From the NCBI GenBank assembly GCA_029245245.1, contig JAQWPT010000032.1, forward strand, positions 121,536-185,535: a stretch of 64,000 nt of DNA. Direction: 5' to 3'. The notes under the pieces were generated by a model. That model worked only from the letters and a program-made list of their open reading frames with translations, ran no database searches and was not told where the DNA came from. Position 1 is the first letter of the stretch. Every line of letters begins with the position of its first letter. Position numbers and translations under genes: made by a program. Of the stretch, positions 34,893-43,088 are shown piece by piece. This stretch comes from Phycisphaerales bacterium (GTDB lineage Bacteria > Planctomycetota > Phycisphaerae > Phycisphaerales > SM1A02).

Positions 34893-37040
34893 TCAACCGA
34901 CGATGCGAGCGATGTCATTGTAGAAAGTCACCACGAACGCGGTTGCGATCAGGAGGAGGCCGACGATGGCAGCGCCGTTCTGAAATCCGATCGAGGGGGG
35001 CCGCCCCTTGATCGACTCGTAGATCAGGTACAGGAACAATCCCCCATCGACGATGGGCAGGGGCAGGAAATTGATCACTGCAAGGTTCACGCTGATGAGC
35101 CCGAGGAAGAAGAGCAGGTAGCTGAAGCCCCTGTCCGCCACCTTGGAACCGATGTGCACGATTCCTACCGGCCCCTGCAGGTGCTCAACCTTGACCGTGC
35201 CGCGGAACAACCGATCGATTGTCAGGTACGTCAGGACTGCGAAGGACGCGGTCTCCTGGAGCCCCATGACCATGGCCTTGAACGGATTGCCGTCCGCGTG
35301 CTTGAGCACGTAGAGGTGCTCGAACAGGAAGAACGGCAGCGAGGGGTTCCATCCCAGCATCGACAGATCCGATGACCAGGCAGCATCGAGCGGGATCTCC
35401 ACCGTGCGCAATGCCTGGCCGGGAGTCGGCTGCATGACCACCATGGTCATGGACGATGCCGAGCGGCCTGCCGCCTTGTGCATGGCCTGCCAGATGTCCC
35501 GCCACGTCGACACGTCCACACCGTCGATCGAGAGGATGCGCGATGCCCCCAGCAGGCCCAGGGACGCCACCGGGGTCGACACGAGCATCGGAGCGTCTTC
35601 GCCATCCCCGGAGCTCGCGACCGAGTGCATCGGCTGGGCCAGCAGTGGTTCATTCCATGCATAGCTCGGCGTCACACCCATCAAGGGTCGCGGATTGAAA
35701 ATTCCCGTCTCGGTGATCTTCGCGACAACATCCAGTCGTTTGCCGTCCCTGAGGACGGTCATCGAAACCGACCCCGCCCCATGGTCCACGATGGCCTGGC
35801 GGAAGGTCTGCATTCTCGGCGCCTGGTGGCTTCCGAAACGCAGCACGATGTCCCCGGGTTCCAACAACCCGTTGTTGGGGCTGTCGGCTGAAATGGTCGT
35901 CAACTGCACAAGTGGCACCAGACCGAGCAGCCCATCTTCGAAGCCCACGAGCGTACTTGGAGTCGCACCCGGGTACCGCAGCTTCTGCCACTGGGGCACG
36001 GGCTCCAGTTCCACCGTTACGGTCCGGCCGGTGCCGCGGACATCGTCTTCCGGGACGACAACCCAGGTCGTCATCAGGCCTGCACCGTTGCTGGACTCAC
36101 TCAACTGACTGTATGCCTCGTAGTTCCACACCGGTTCTCCATCGACGGTGGAGAGGGTCATGCCCGGCTCGATGCCCTGGCCCCCGAGGCCGATGCGATC
36201 AAGGTACGACGGCAGCAGGGGAAACTCATCGACGGGCAGAAGACGAGTCGAGGACGCCGGCATGATGCCGATGCCCATCAGGCCCGAAACGGGTTCGGTT
36301 CGTGGCCGCATCGTGAACTGCAGCGGCTCACTGACGCCCTCTCGCTGTACCGTGAAGTGGAGGTCCACGTCGGGACGCCCCATCGCCGTTTCGATCTGCA
36401 GATCACCGAACGTCGAGATGGTCTTCCCATCGATGTCGAGTACGCGGTCACCCGGCAACAGTCCAACGGCATCCACCCCGAGGGCGACTCCGTTTTCAGG
36501 CACTGCGGTCGCCGCCGGTGAACCGGGATCGACCTGGCCGATGATCGGAGATTCGAACCGCACTCCGATCGTGAATGCCACGAGAAAGAGGACGCCGGCG
36601 AAGATCATGTTCATCACCACTCCAGCGCTGATGACGACCATGCGCTTGCCGATGGGGCGCTGGTTGAAACTTCGCTGGTTGCTGCTCGTGGCCGCGGGAT
36701 TCACATCGTCCTGGCCGAGCATCCGCACGAACCCTCCCAGCGGCAGCCACCGCAGGGCGTACTCCGTCTCCCCGAGACCTGCTTCGGAAAGTTCATCCTC
36801 ACTGAGTGCTCCGGGAAGTCGGCCGGTTCGGCGTCGAACATCCTCGTAGGTCGAGCCGAAGCGAAATCCAATCCCCTTGCGCCACGAACAGATCGGAGGG
36901 CCGAACCCGATGGAGAATCCCTCCGTCCGGATACCGGCCCACTTGGCCGCGAGAAAGTGCCCGAGTTCATGAACGAAGATCAGCAGCCCGAAGCCGATGA
37001 GGATCACCAGGATGTTCAAGCCGGAATTCAGCAGGTCCAT
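34893..37040 (-). CDS. rseP: RseP-type site-2 zinc metalloprotease with about four PDZ-like domains
   Basis: Intramembrane protease that cuts membrane anchors within the bilayer. 715 residues, well above the roughly 420-450 of E. coli RseP. The zinc site HELGH is at residues 24-28 in TM1; the second motif NFLPLPIVDGG (about 657-667) has Val where Leu is usual before the metal-binding Asp. Between them are four PDZ-like stretches at about 170-245, 280-345, 385-440 and 485-555, two of them marked by GDRVLDIDGKTI and GDIVLRFG. It follows dxr after 51 nt, a common pairing. The substrate is unknown; no anti-sigma factor gene is adjacent. Confidence 0.9.
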   Translation of the reverse strand: MDLLNSGLNILVILIGFGLLIFVHELGHFLAAKWAGIRTEGFSIGFGPPICSWRKGIGFRFGSTYEDVRRRTGRLPGALSEDELSEAGLGETEYALRWLPLGGFVRMLGQDDVNPAATSSNQRSFNQRPIGKRMVVISAGVVMNMIFAGVLFLVAFTIGVRFESPIIGQVDPGSPAATAVPENGVALGVDAVGLLPGDRVLDIDGKTISTFGDLQIETAMGRPDVDLHFTVQREGVSEPLQFTMRPRTEPVSGLMGIGIMPASSTRLLPVDEFPLLPSYLDRIGLGGQGIEPGMTLSTVDGEPVWNYEAYSQLSESSNGAGLMTTWVVVPEDDVRGTGRTVTVELEPVPQWQKLRYPGATPSTLVGFEDGLLGLVPLVQLTTISADSPNNGLLEPGDIVLRFGSHQAPRMQTFRQAIVDHGAGSVSMTVLRDGKRLDVVAKITETGIFNPRPLMGVTPSYAWNEPLLAQPMHSVASSGDGEDAPMLVSTPVASLGLLGASRILSIDGVDVSTWRDIWQAMHKAAGRSASSMTMVVMQPTPGQALRTVEIPLDAAWSSDLSMLGWNPSLPFFLFEHLYVLKHADGNPFKAMVMGLQETASFAVLTYLTIDRLFRGTVKVEHLQGPVGIVHIGSKVADRGFSYLLFFLGLISVNLAVINFLPLPIVDGGLFLYLIYESIKGRPPSIGFQNGAAIVGLLLIATAFVVTFYNDIARIVG

Positions 37041-37091
37041 GTCGATTCCCGTTCGGCCGGGTCCCCGGCTTGTCTCACCAGTATCGTTCGA

Positions 37092-38285
37092 TCAACTTTT
37101 CATCGTTGAAACGGAGGCGGTGTCCATCGTGTCGAGTACATCATGAATGCAGGCCCGCGTCCGGGCGTCATCCTCAAGGACGATCTCCAGGCTCGAGGCG
37201 GGCCGAGGCGTGATCTCCCGCAACCCCGTGGCGACGAGTTCGAAGATGCCACCAAATTCGATCCGGTGCGCCAGGAAGGCCTCCACTGCGATCTCGTTGG
37301 CCGCATTGAAGATGGCACCGGACGTTCCTCCGGCCCGGATGACATCCAGTGCCATGCGAACTGACGGGAACACCTCATGATCGAGTTGCTGGAAGTCGAG
37401 TTGCCGCAGGGCCTGCCAGTCCAGGCGGGGCCCACAGCCCTCGACTCGATCCGGCCACGTAAGGGCATACTGGATCGGTGTCTTCATGTCCGGAGGGCCA
37501 CACTGGGCCAGCACCGAACCATCGACGTACTCCACGAAACTATGCACGATCGACTGCGGGTGCACGATGACGTCGATCTGCTCGGCCGGCAGCCCGAAGA
37601 GCCAGTGCGCTTCGATCACCTCCAGGCCCTTGTTCATCAGCGACGCCGAATCGATCGTGATCTTTCGCCCCATGGTCCATGTCGGATGATCGAGGGCCTG
37701 CTCGACACTGGCCGAGCGAATGCGATCGGGTTCCCACGTACGGAACGGACCGCCTGACGCAGTGATCACCAATCGGCGGATCTCGTCAACGGATCGACTG
37801 CTGCGAAGGCACTGGGCGATGGCGGAATGCTCGGAGTCCACCGGCAACAACTTGACCTGGTGCTCCTGGACCAGCGGCATCACGAGTTCTCCGCCTGAAA
37901 CAAGGGTCTCCTTGTTCGCCAGAGCGATGTCGCATCCGATCCGGATCGCTTCCACCACGGCTTCCAGCCCGGCGGCCCCGACGATGGCGGCCACGACGAG
38001 ATCTCCCGGGCGGGCCACCTCGGCCACCAGTCGATGTGCCGCATTCGGACCACCATGGACCGTGCGGTCCTGAATTCGATCTGCAGCAGCCTCATCACGC
38101 ACTGCCACGTGTTCGACATCGAACTCCCTGGCCTGCTCCAGCAGCGCCTCCGCCTGGCTGGCGACAGCGAGCCCGACGACGTCGAACTCCTGCTGCTGGC
38201 GGTTCAAATGGCGAATGACGTCAAGCGTGCTGACACCAATTGAACCTGTCGATCCCAGCAGGATGACACGACGGGGAGTACTCAC
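37092..38285 (-). CDS. dxr: 1-deoxy-D-xylulose 5-phosphate reductoisomerase
   Basis: Second step of the MEP isoprenoid pathway. 397 residues. NADPH-binding LLGSTGSIGVSTLDVI opens the protein; LANKETLVSGGELVMPL and PVDSEHSAIAQCL are the substrate/metal blocks; the C-terminal helical domain includes FNAANEIAVEAFL. The start overlaps the RNase E/G stop by ATGA. dxr followed by the RseP-type gene is a widely conserved order. Confidence 0.96.
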   Translation of the reverse strand: MSTPRRVILLGSTGSIGVSTLDVIRHLNRQQQEFDVVGLAVASQAEALLEQAREFDVEHVAVRDEAAADRIQDRTVHGGPNAAHRLVAEVARPGDLVVAAIVGAAGLEAVVEAIRIGCDIALANKETLVSGGELVMPLVQEHQVKLLPVDSEHSAIAQCLRSSRSVDEIRRLVITASGGPFRTWEPDRIRSASVEQALDHPTWTMGRKITIDSASLMNKGLEVIEAHWLFGLPAEQIDVIVHPQSIVHSFVEYVDGSVLAQCGPPDMKTPIQYALTWPDRVEGCGPRLDWQALRQLDFQQLDHEVFPSVRMALDVIRAGGTSGAIFNAANEIAVEAFLAHRIEFGGIFELVATGLREITPRPASSLEIVLEDDARTRACIHDVLDTMDTASVSTMKS

Positions 38286-40930
38286 GCGTCCTGTTCCTTG
38301 GCGGCATCGACTTCAGACTTGCTCAGGCCTCTTCGGCTGGCGCCATACAGCGTGCGCCGCTGAGGTTTGGGCTTGGATTCTGTTTTTTCAGCAACCGCCG
38401 GGGCAGCCACTGCAGCGGTACTGCCCTCGGATTCGGAGGCGGCGGCACCGGATGGCTTGCGACCACGCCCACGACCACGGGATCCACGCCTTGATCGTTT
38501 TTTCCCCGACGTACTCTCGCCGGATGCCTCCCCGGAATCGTCCATGGAATCACCCGTCGCGTCCTGGGAACCGGCACCTTCATCGGAGGATGTCGTGGTC
38601 TTCTTCCTTCGGGAACGGCGGCGGCGTTTCTTCTTGGGAGCCTCCTGCTCGTCACCATCCTCTTCCGATGATTCGACGGACTCTTCGCCATCGGATGCGG
38701 ACTCATCCTGTTCACCGGAACCTCGTGAACCACGTCGCCGTCGGCGACGGCGGCGGCGGCGAGGCGCTGCCTCGTCACCAGACTCGGATTCCTTGTCGGC
38801 AACCTCCGGCTCGGCCGGTTCGGTCACCTCCACGAACCAGCCCGCGATGATCTGGGCCTGTTCCGGGGTCACCATGGACATGTGGTTCTTGACAACCCAC
38901 GTCTTGACCGACTCATCCGTGCTCTCTGCGATCCGGCGGAGGATCTCCTTGGAATCGGTGTCGATCTTCTTGGCCAGCACATAGAGACGGGACGGGGAAT
39001 CGATCGGAGGCTCCACCGACACGGGAGTCGACGACGGCTTGCGACCACGTCCACCACGGCGACCACGGGATCGGCGGCGGCGGCGGCGACGCGTACCATC
39101 TTCCTCTCCGTCGCCATCCTCACCTGCATCAGCATCAGGACCAGCCGCATCAGATGCGGCAGCCTTGAGTTCCTCTTGCTCGGCTTCCTCGTCGAGTTCC
39201 TCCAGTTCCTTCATCAGTTCACCAGAGAGCGCAATCGCAGCAGCGTCGGCTGGAGGTGCCGTGTTGCGGCGGCGGCGGCGACGGGAACCGCTTCGGCCAC
39301 CCGTGCTCTCTTCGTTCTCCACGACCGGATTGGATTCCTCGTTGGCCAACTCCTCGATGGTGGGCATGGCGGGCTTGATGAGCCGCTCAAGTTCCAGGTC
39401 GGTGTTCGTGGAATCGTAGGCGTAGAAGTTCACCCGGTCGGCGGCGATGGTCTCGCTGACGCGGACATCGACCTGCTTCTCAAGCTGCTCCTCCAGAACG
39501 GTCAGATGCCTGCGGCGAGTGGACAGCAGAACGGACGCGACTTTCGAGGAGACGACCACTTCGACTCTCGCCACGTCACGATGCTGGAGCAGGTATCCGA
39601 TGTTGCGGACGACGTCGGTTGCGACGGAATCCGGCGACTTGATCTCTCCCTGGGCGTCACACGCGGGACAGCCGATGAAGTGACTCATTCGCATGCTCGG
39701 CCGCATGCGCTGCCGGGTCATTTCCATGATTCCGAACTCGCTGATCTTGAGCACCGTAGTCCGGGCTCGATCCCGCTCGAGGTTCAAGGCGAATCGATCC
39801 TCAACCTGCCGACGATGTCGCATGTGTCGCATGTCGATCAGGTCATTGATGACGAGGCCACCGAGATCACGCAGTCGCAGTTGGCGACAGATCTCGTCGG
39901 CGGCTTCCATGTTCGTATTGAAGGCGTTTGTCTCACTGTCCTTGGCAGAGCGGCTCCGTCCCGAGTTGACGTCGACGGCCACGAGGGCCTCGGTCTGATC
40001 GATGACCAGTCGTCCGCCCGAGGGAAGGGACACCTCCCGCTGGTGAATGACGTCGATCTGCCGTTCGATGTCGAAGGCGTGGAAGAGAGGCAGTCCCCGG
40101 CGATACCGGATGATCTTGGGAGCCGATCGCGGAGCAATGACTCGAAGGAAGGCGTTGCAGCGTTCCAGGGCGGAATCAGAATCGACGATGACCGCCTTGA
40201 TCGAAGGTCGCAGCACGTCGCGAATGGTCCGGATCAGAAGATCCGACTCCGTATAGAGTTCACAGGGCGCTCCGACCGACTCGTTGCGCTTCTCCATGAC
40301 CTTCCAGAGACGGGTGAGGTAGGCCACGTCCCGCTTCAGTTCGAGCTTGGTCCGTCCCATGCCGGCGGTTCGCAGGATGAACCCGAAATTGTCAGGGAGA
40401 TCGAGTTTGTCGAGGACATCACGCATCGATCGCCGCTCGTCATCGTCTTCGACCTTGCGGGTCACTCCGACTCGTCCCATGTTCGGCATCATCACCATCA
40501 TGCGGCCGGGAATCGACAGGTAACTGGTCAGGGTCGGTCCCTTGGTACCGATCCCCTCCTTGAGCACCTGGACGATGATCTCCTGTCCCCGCTTCAGGCA
40601 GTTCTGCATGAGCGGACGATCACGCCGGGCTGTCTTTCGCCCGACCTTCTCGGTCTTGCCTCCACCGGGGAAATACTTCGGATGGAGGTCGGAGATATGG
40701 AGAAACCCACGCTGGGCATGCCCGAAATCGACGAAGGCCGCCTGGATGGCGGACTCGACGTTGGTCACACGCCCCTTGTAGATGTTGCCGACACTGCTGG
40801 TGGCAGTCACTCGTTCAGCGTAGAGCTCTTCGAGATGCCCGTCCTGCAGGATGGCGATACGACATTCCTCTCCGGGAACATCGTTTACCACCATCAATTC
40901 GTCTGGTTGAACTATTTTCTTGGTTGCCAC
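38282..40930 (-). CDS. rne: Ribonuclease E/G family protein with long charged C-terminal region
   Basis: Endoribonuclease for mRNA decay and rRNA processing. 882 residues from a GTG start preceded by aagga. The S1-type domain is near the N-terminus (IYKGRVTNVESAIQAAFVDFG). Catalytic Asp residues are in VAVDVNSGRSR and VINDLIDM; the zinc link is CPACDAQG. The C-terminal 350 residues are low-complexity Glu- and Arg-rich blocks, expected to bind RNA and partners. Within them, about 39.0-38.8 kb, lies LYVLAKKIDTDSKEILRRI ... VKNHMSMVTPEQAQII, which resembles the IF2 N-terminal domain. dxr is coupled downstream by ATGA. Confidence 0.92.
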   Translation of the reverse strand: MATKKIVQPDELMVVNDVPGEECRIAILQDGHLEELYAERVTATSSVGNIYKGRVTNVESAIQAAFVDFGHAQRGFLHISDLHPKYFPGGGKTEKVGRKTARRDRPLMQNCLKRGQEIIVQVLKEGIGTKGPTLTSYLSIPGRMMVMMPNMGRVGVTRKVEDDDERRSMRDVLDKLDLPDNFGFILRTAGMGRTKLELKRDVAYLTRLWKVMEKRNESVGAPCELYTESDLLIRTIRDVLRPSIKAVIVDSDSALERCNAFLRVIAPRSAPKIIRYRRGLPLFHAFDIERQIDVIHQREVSLPSGGRLVIDQTEALVAVDVNSGRSRSAKDSETNAFNTNMEAADEICRQLRLRDLGGLVINDLIDMRHMRHRRQVEDRFALNLERDRARTTVLKISEFGIMEMTRQRMRPSMRMSHFIGCPACDAQGEIKSPDSVATDVVRNIGYLLQHRDVARVEVVVSSKVASVLLSTRRRHLTVLEEQLEKQVDVRVSETIAADRVNFYAYDSTNTDLELERLIKPAMPTIEELANEESNPVVENEESTGGRSGSRRRRRRNTAPPADAAAIALSGELMKELEELDEEAEQEELKAAASDAAGPDADAGEDGDGEEDGTRRRRRRRSRGRRGGRGRKPSSTPVSVEPPIDSPSRLYVLAKKIDTDSKEILRRIAESTDESVKTWVVKNHMSMVTPEQAQIIAGWFVEVTEPAEPEVADKESESGDEAAPRRRRRRRRRRGSRGSGEQDESASDGEESVESSEEDGDEQEAPKKKRRRRSRRKKTTTSSDEGAGSQDATGDSMDDSGEASGESTSGKKRSRRGSRGRGRGRKPSGAAASESEGSTAAVAAPAVAEKTESKPKPQRRTLYGASRRGLSKSEVDAAKEQDA

Positions 40931-41233
40931 GTCGTGGTCCTTCCTTGTATGGACCAACGATCCCGCGGGCGTGCAAGACCACACTCGACAGCCAGAACTC
41001 CCCCGCCCGATGTTGCATCGGACCCGGAGCTGCGACGGCCTCGTTCCGCCCGGGGGGCGTACTTGGCTGCTCGTCGGTGAGCGTCACGGGATATTTCTGC
41101 TGTGGTGTGGCCTGAGTCACGTCGTGGTTCGTCGGTTTGCCGGTCGAGTTGGGGAGCCGCGAGGCATTCGAACCCGTCTTCCGGCTGGATGTTGTTCGGT
41201 CTTCCAGAAATGTTCGGCAATGGGCCAAGGGCC
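40931..41233 (-). other. Intergenic region, probable long 5' leader of the RNase E/G gene
   Basis: 303 nt between ptsI and the RNase E/G start without a coding gene. It contains a short perfect stem-loop (41007-41021) inside a weaker outer pairing. No clear promoter; a TACAAG close to the start and a TTGCAC upstream are poor candidates. Short open frames here lack any support. Confidence 0.5.
41007..41021 (-). other. Stem-loop in the RNase E/G leader
   Basis: CCGATG and CATCGG pair perfectly around a 3-nt loop, about 77-91 nt before the GTG start. CTCC/GGAG flanks (40998-41001 with 41026-41029) could extend it. Role unknown. Confidence 0.45.
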
Positions 41234-42979
41234 TCAATCGCCGTCCAGTTCAGGAAGCACGGTCTTAAGTTCGTCTTGGAGACATTTCAGCGTCCTGCGC
41301 TCCGAATCAAATGAGCCGACCTTCCTGGCCAGCCGCTCGCACTGTTTGACGTCTACCCGACGGATAACCTGCTTGACGCGAGGCACCTGAGCGGGGACGA
41401 GGGACAGGGTCCTGAGACCAAGCCCTATCAGCAACATAGTGTAGGTGATATCGCCGGCAATTTCACCACAAAGGCTTGTCTCGATGTTTCTTCGCTTCCC
41501 CGCCCGTAGAACCGCCTTCACAAGCCTCAATACGGCAGGATTCGTCGCGGTGTAGAGGCTGGCAACCCGCTGGTTGGATCGATCGACCGCCACGGTGTAC
41601 TGGATGAGATCATTCGTCCCGATCGAGAAGAACTCGACATCCCGGGCGAAACTCGAAGCCATCAAGGCCGCGCTGGGGACCTCGACCATCATGCCCACGG
41701 GCATGTCGGATCCGATGGAGACCCCTTCGTCCTCAAGTTCCTCCCGCGCGTCACCGAGCACGAGTTTGGCCTGCTTGAGTTCCGTCATGGTGGTGATCAG
41801 TGGAAACATCACTTTCAACGGGCCATGGGCCGAGGCCCGGAGAATCGCACGCAGTTGACGCTTGAACTGTGGAAGGTGCTGGAGGCTGTATCGGATGCTC
41901 CGAAGACCGAGGAACGGGTTGCGCTCCGGTTCCATCGCCTGCTGCTGGGTGAACTTGTCAGCCCCGAGGTCCAGGGTCCGGATGGTCAACGGTCGGCCAT
42001 CGAGCAGTGTCAGGCAGTGGGCGTATTGTTCGTAGAGTTCATCTTCCGTCGGCTCCGTGGTCCTGGAGAGGTAGAGAAACTCGGTCCGGTACAGGCCGAC
42101 TCCTTCACCACCGTACTTCAGCACGGATTCGATCTCACGCGGAAACTCGATGTTGCACATCAGGTGGATGTGCGTTCCGTCAAGCGTGACCGACTCCAGT
42201 TCCGACGCCGCGGTGACACTGGCCAGGGTCTCTTCCTGGCGACGGACCCTGCGACGATACTGCTCGATCGTCTCCTCATCGGGCTGCACCACGACGGTGC
42301 CCGTATTGCCGTCGAGGATCACCAGATCGCCTTCATCAGCGTGCTCTGTCAGGAACTGACAGCCAACGACCACCGGCATGCCCAGGGCCGCCGCAACGAT
42401 GGACGTGTGATCGGTTCGGCCCCCGAAATCCGAAGCCAGTCCGACGACATGGGACTCACTGAGCGACGCGGCCTGCATCGGGGTCATTTCATGGGTGATG
42501 ATGACCACCGGCTCGGTGATCTCGGCCAGTCGATCCTGTGATTCTCCCAGCAGGTGGTCGATCACGCGACGCTCGAGGTCGAGCACGTCGCGGGTCTTGT
42601 CCCGGAACACGGCGGAGCCCATGGCCCGGAATCGATCGGCGAGGTTGCTGAAGGCTTCCGAGACCGCGAATGCTGCAGACACCGCTTCATCCCTGATCCG
42701 CTCACGCACGGGATCCATCAATGTCGGATCGGCCAACAGGCCGAGGTGGAACTCGAAGATCTTGGCTGGCTCCCGGCCCAGGTCGGCCTCGGCCCGATTC
42801 CGATCCTGCTCCAGCGAGGTGCGGGCATCAAGAATGGCCTGTTCGAGCATTTCCAGTTCGCGAGGGACAGCCTCGCCCGACACCTCGTGGTGCGGGATCC
42901 GCTCCCGGAACTGCTCCAGCAGAAACGCCTTGGCAATCACAACCCCGGGCGATACAGCAATGCCTTGAAAGGTCTTCAT
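41234..42979 (-). CDS. ptsI: Phosphoenolpyruvate-protein phosphotransferase (PTS enzyme I)
   Basis: Takes phosphate from PEP and passes it to HPr. 581 residues, standard EI length without an N-terminal GAF domain. The phosphorylated His is in DFGGRTDHTSIVAAAL; the PEP-binding barrel has GVGLYRTEFLYL, GTNDLIQYTVAVDRSN and the catalytic Cys in SLCGEIAGD. Start 42979 (MKTFQGIAVSPGV) is set by the conserved N-terminus. A TATAAT lies at 43039-43044. HPr and EII genes are not adjacent. Confidence 0.95.
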   Translation of the reverse strand: MKTFQGIAVSPGVVIAKAFLLEQFRERIPHHEVSGEAVPRELEMLEQAILDARTSLEQDRNRAEADLGREPAKIFEFHLGLLADPTLMDPVRERIRDEAVSAAFAVSEAFSNLADRFRAMGSAVFRDKTRDVLDLERRVIDHLLGESQDRLAEITEPVVIITHEMTPMQAASLSESHVVGLASDFGGRTDHTSIVAAALGMPVVVGCQFLTEHADEGDLVILDGNTGTVVVQPDEETIEQYRRRVRRQEETLASVTAASELESVTLDGTHIHLMCNIEFPREIESVLKYGGEGVGLYRTEFLYLSRTTEPTEDELYEQYAHCLTLLDGRPLTIRTLDLGADKFTQQQAMEPERNPFLGLRSIRYSLQHLPQFKRQLRAILRASAHGPLKVMFPLITTMTELKQAKLVLGDAREELEDEGVSIGSDMPVGMMVEVPSAALMASSFARDVEFFSIGTNDLIQYTVAVDRSNQRVASLYTATNPAVLRLVKAVLRAGKRRNIETSLCGEIAGDITYTMLLIGLGLRTLSLVPAQVPRVKQVIRRVDVKQCERLARKVGSFDSERRTLKCLQDELKTVLPELDGD

Positions 42980-43038
42980 GATGCTGCCATCGGGAACATA
43001 GCCCCCACCCCAGGCGGGGCTGATTCCCAGGTGCATCC

Positions 43039-43044
43039 ATTATA
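43039..43044 (-). promoter_or_regulatory. Perfect -10 TATAAT for ptsI
   Basis: TATAAT on the minus strand; the transcript would begin near 43031, about 52 nt before ATG 42979. An ATG only 2 nt after the hexamer would precede the transcription start, which argues against the longer open frame. No matching -35 at 17 nt. Confidence 0.55.
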
Positions 43045-43088
43045 GGGAGTCCCCGCTTCAACCCCACTGGAATGCCAAAGTCATTCCG

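Noticed and set aside
38882..41080. 732-residue plus-strand open frame antisense to the RNase E/G gene
   Set aside because: The minus strand has full RNase E/G motifs; this frame only reflects them.
41160..41200. tRNA-like T-loop (GGGTTCGAATGCC) on the minus strand upstream of the RNase E/G gene
   Set aside because: The flanking bases do not form a T-stem, and no acceptor or anticodon stem can be paired.
43034..43036. ATG 2 nt after TATAAT as a leaderless ptsI start
   Set aside because: It is too close to the -10 to be in the transcript, and PtsI conservation starts at MKTFQGIAVSPG (42979).
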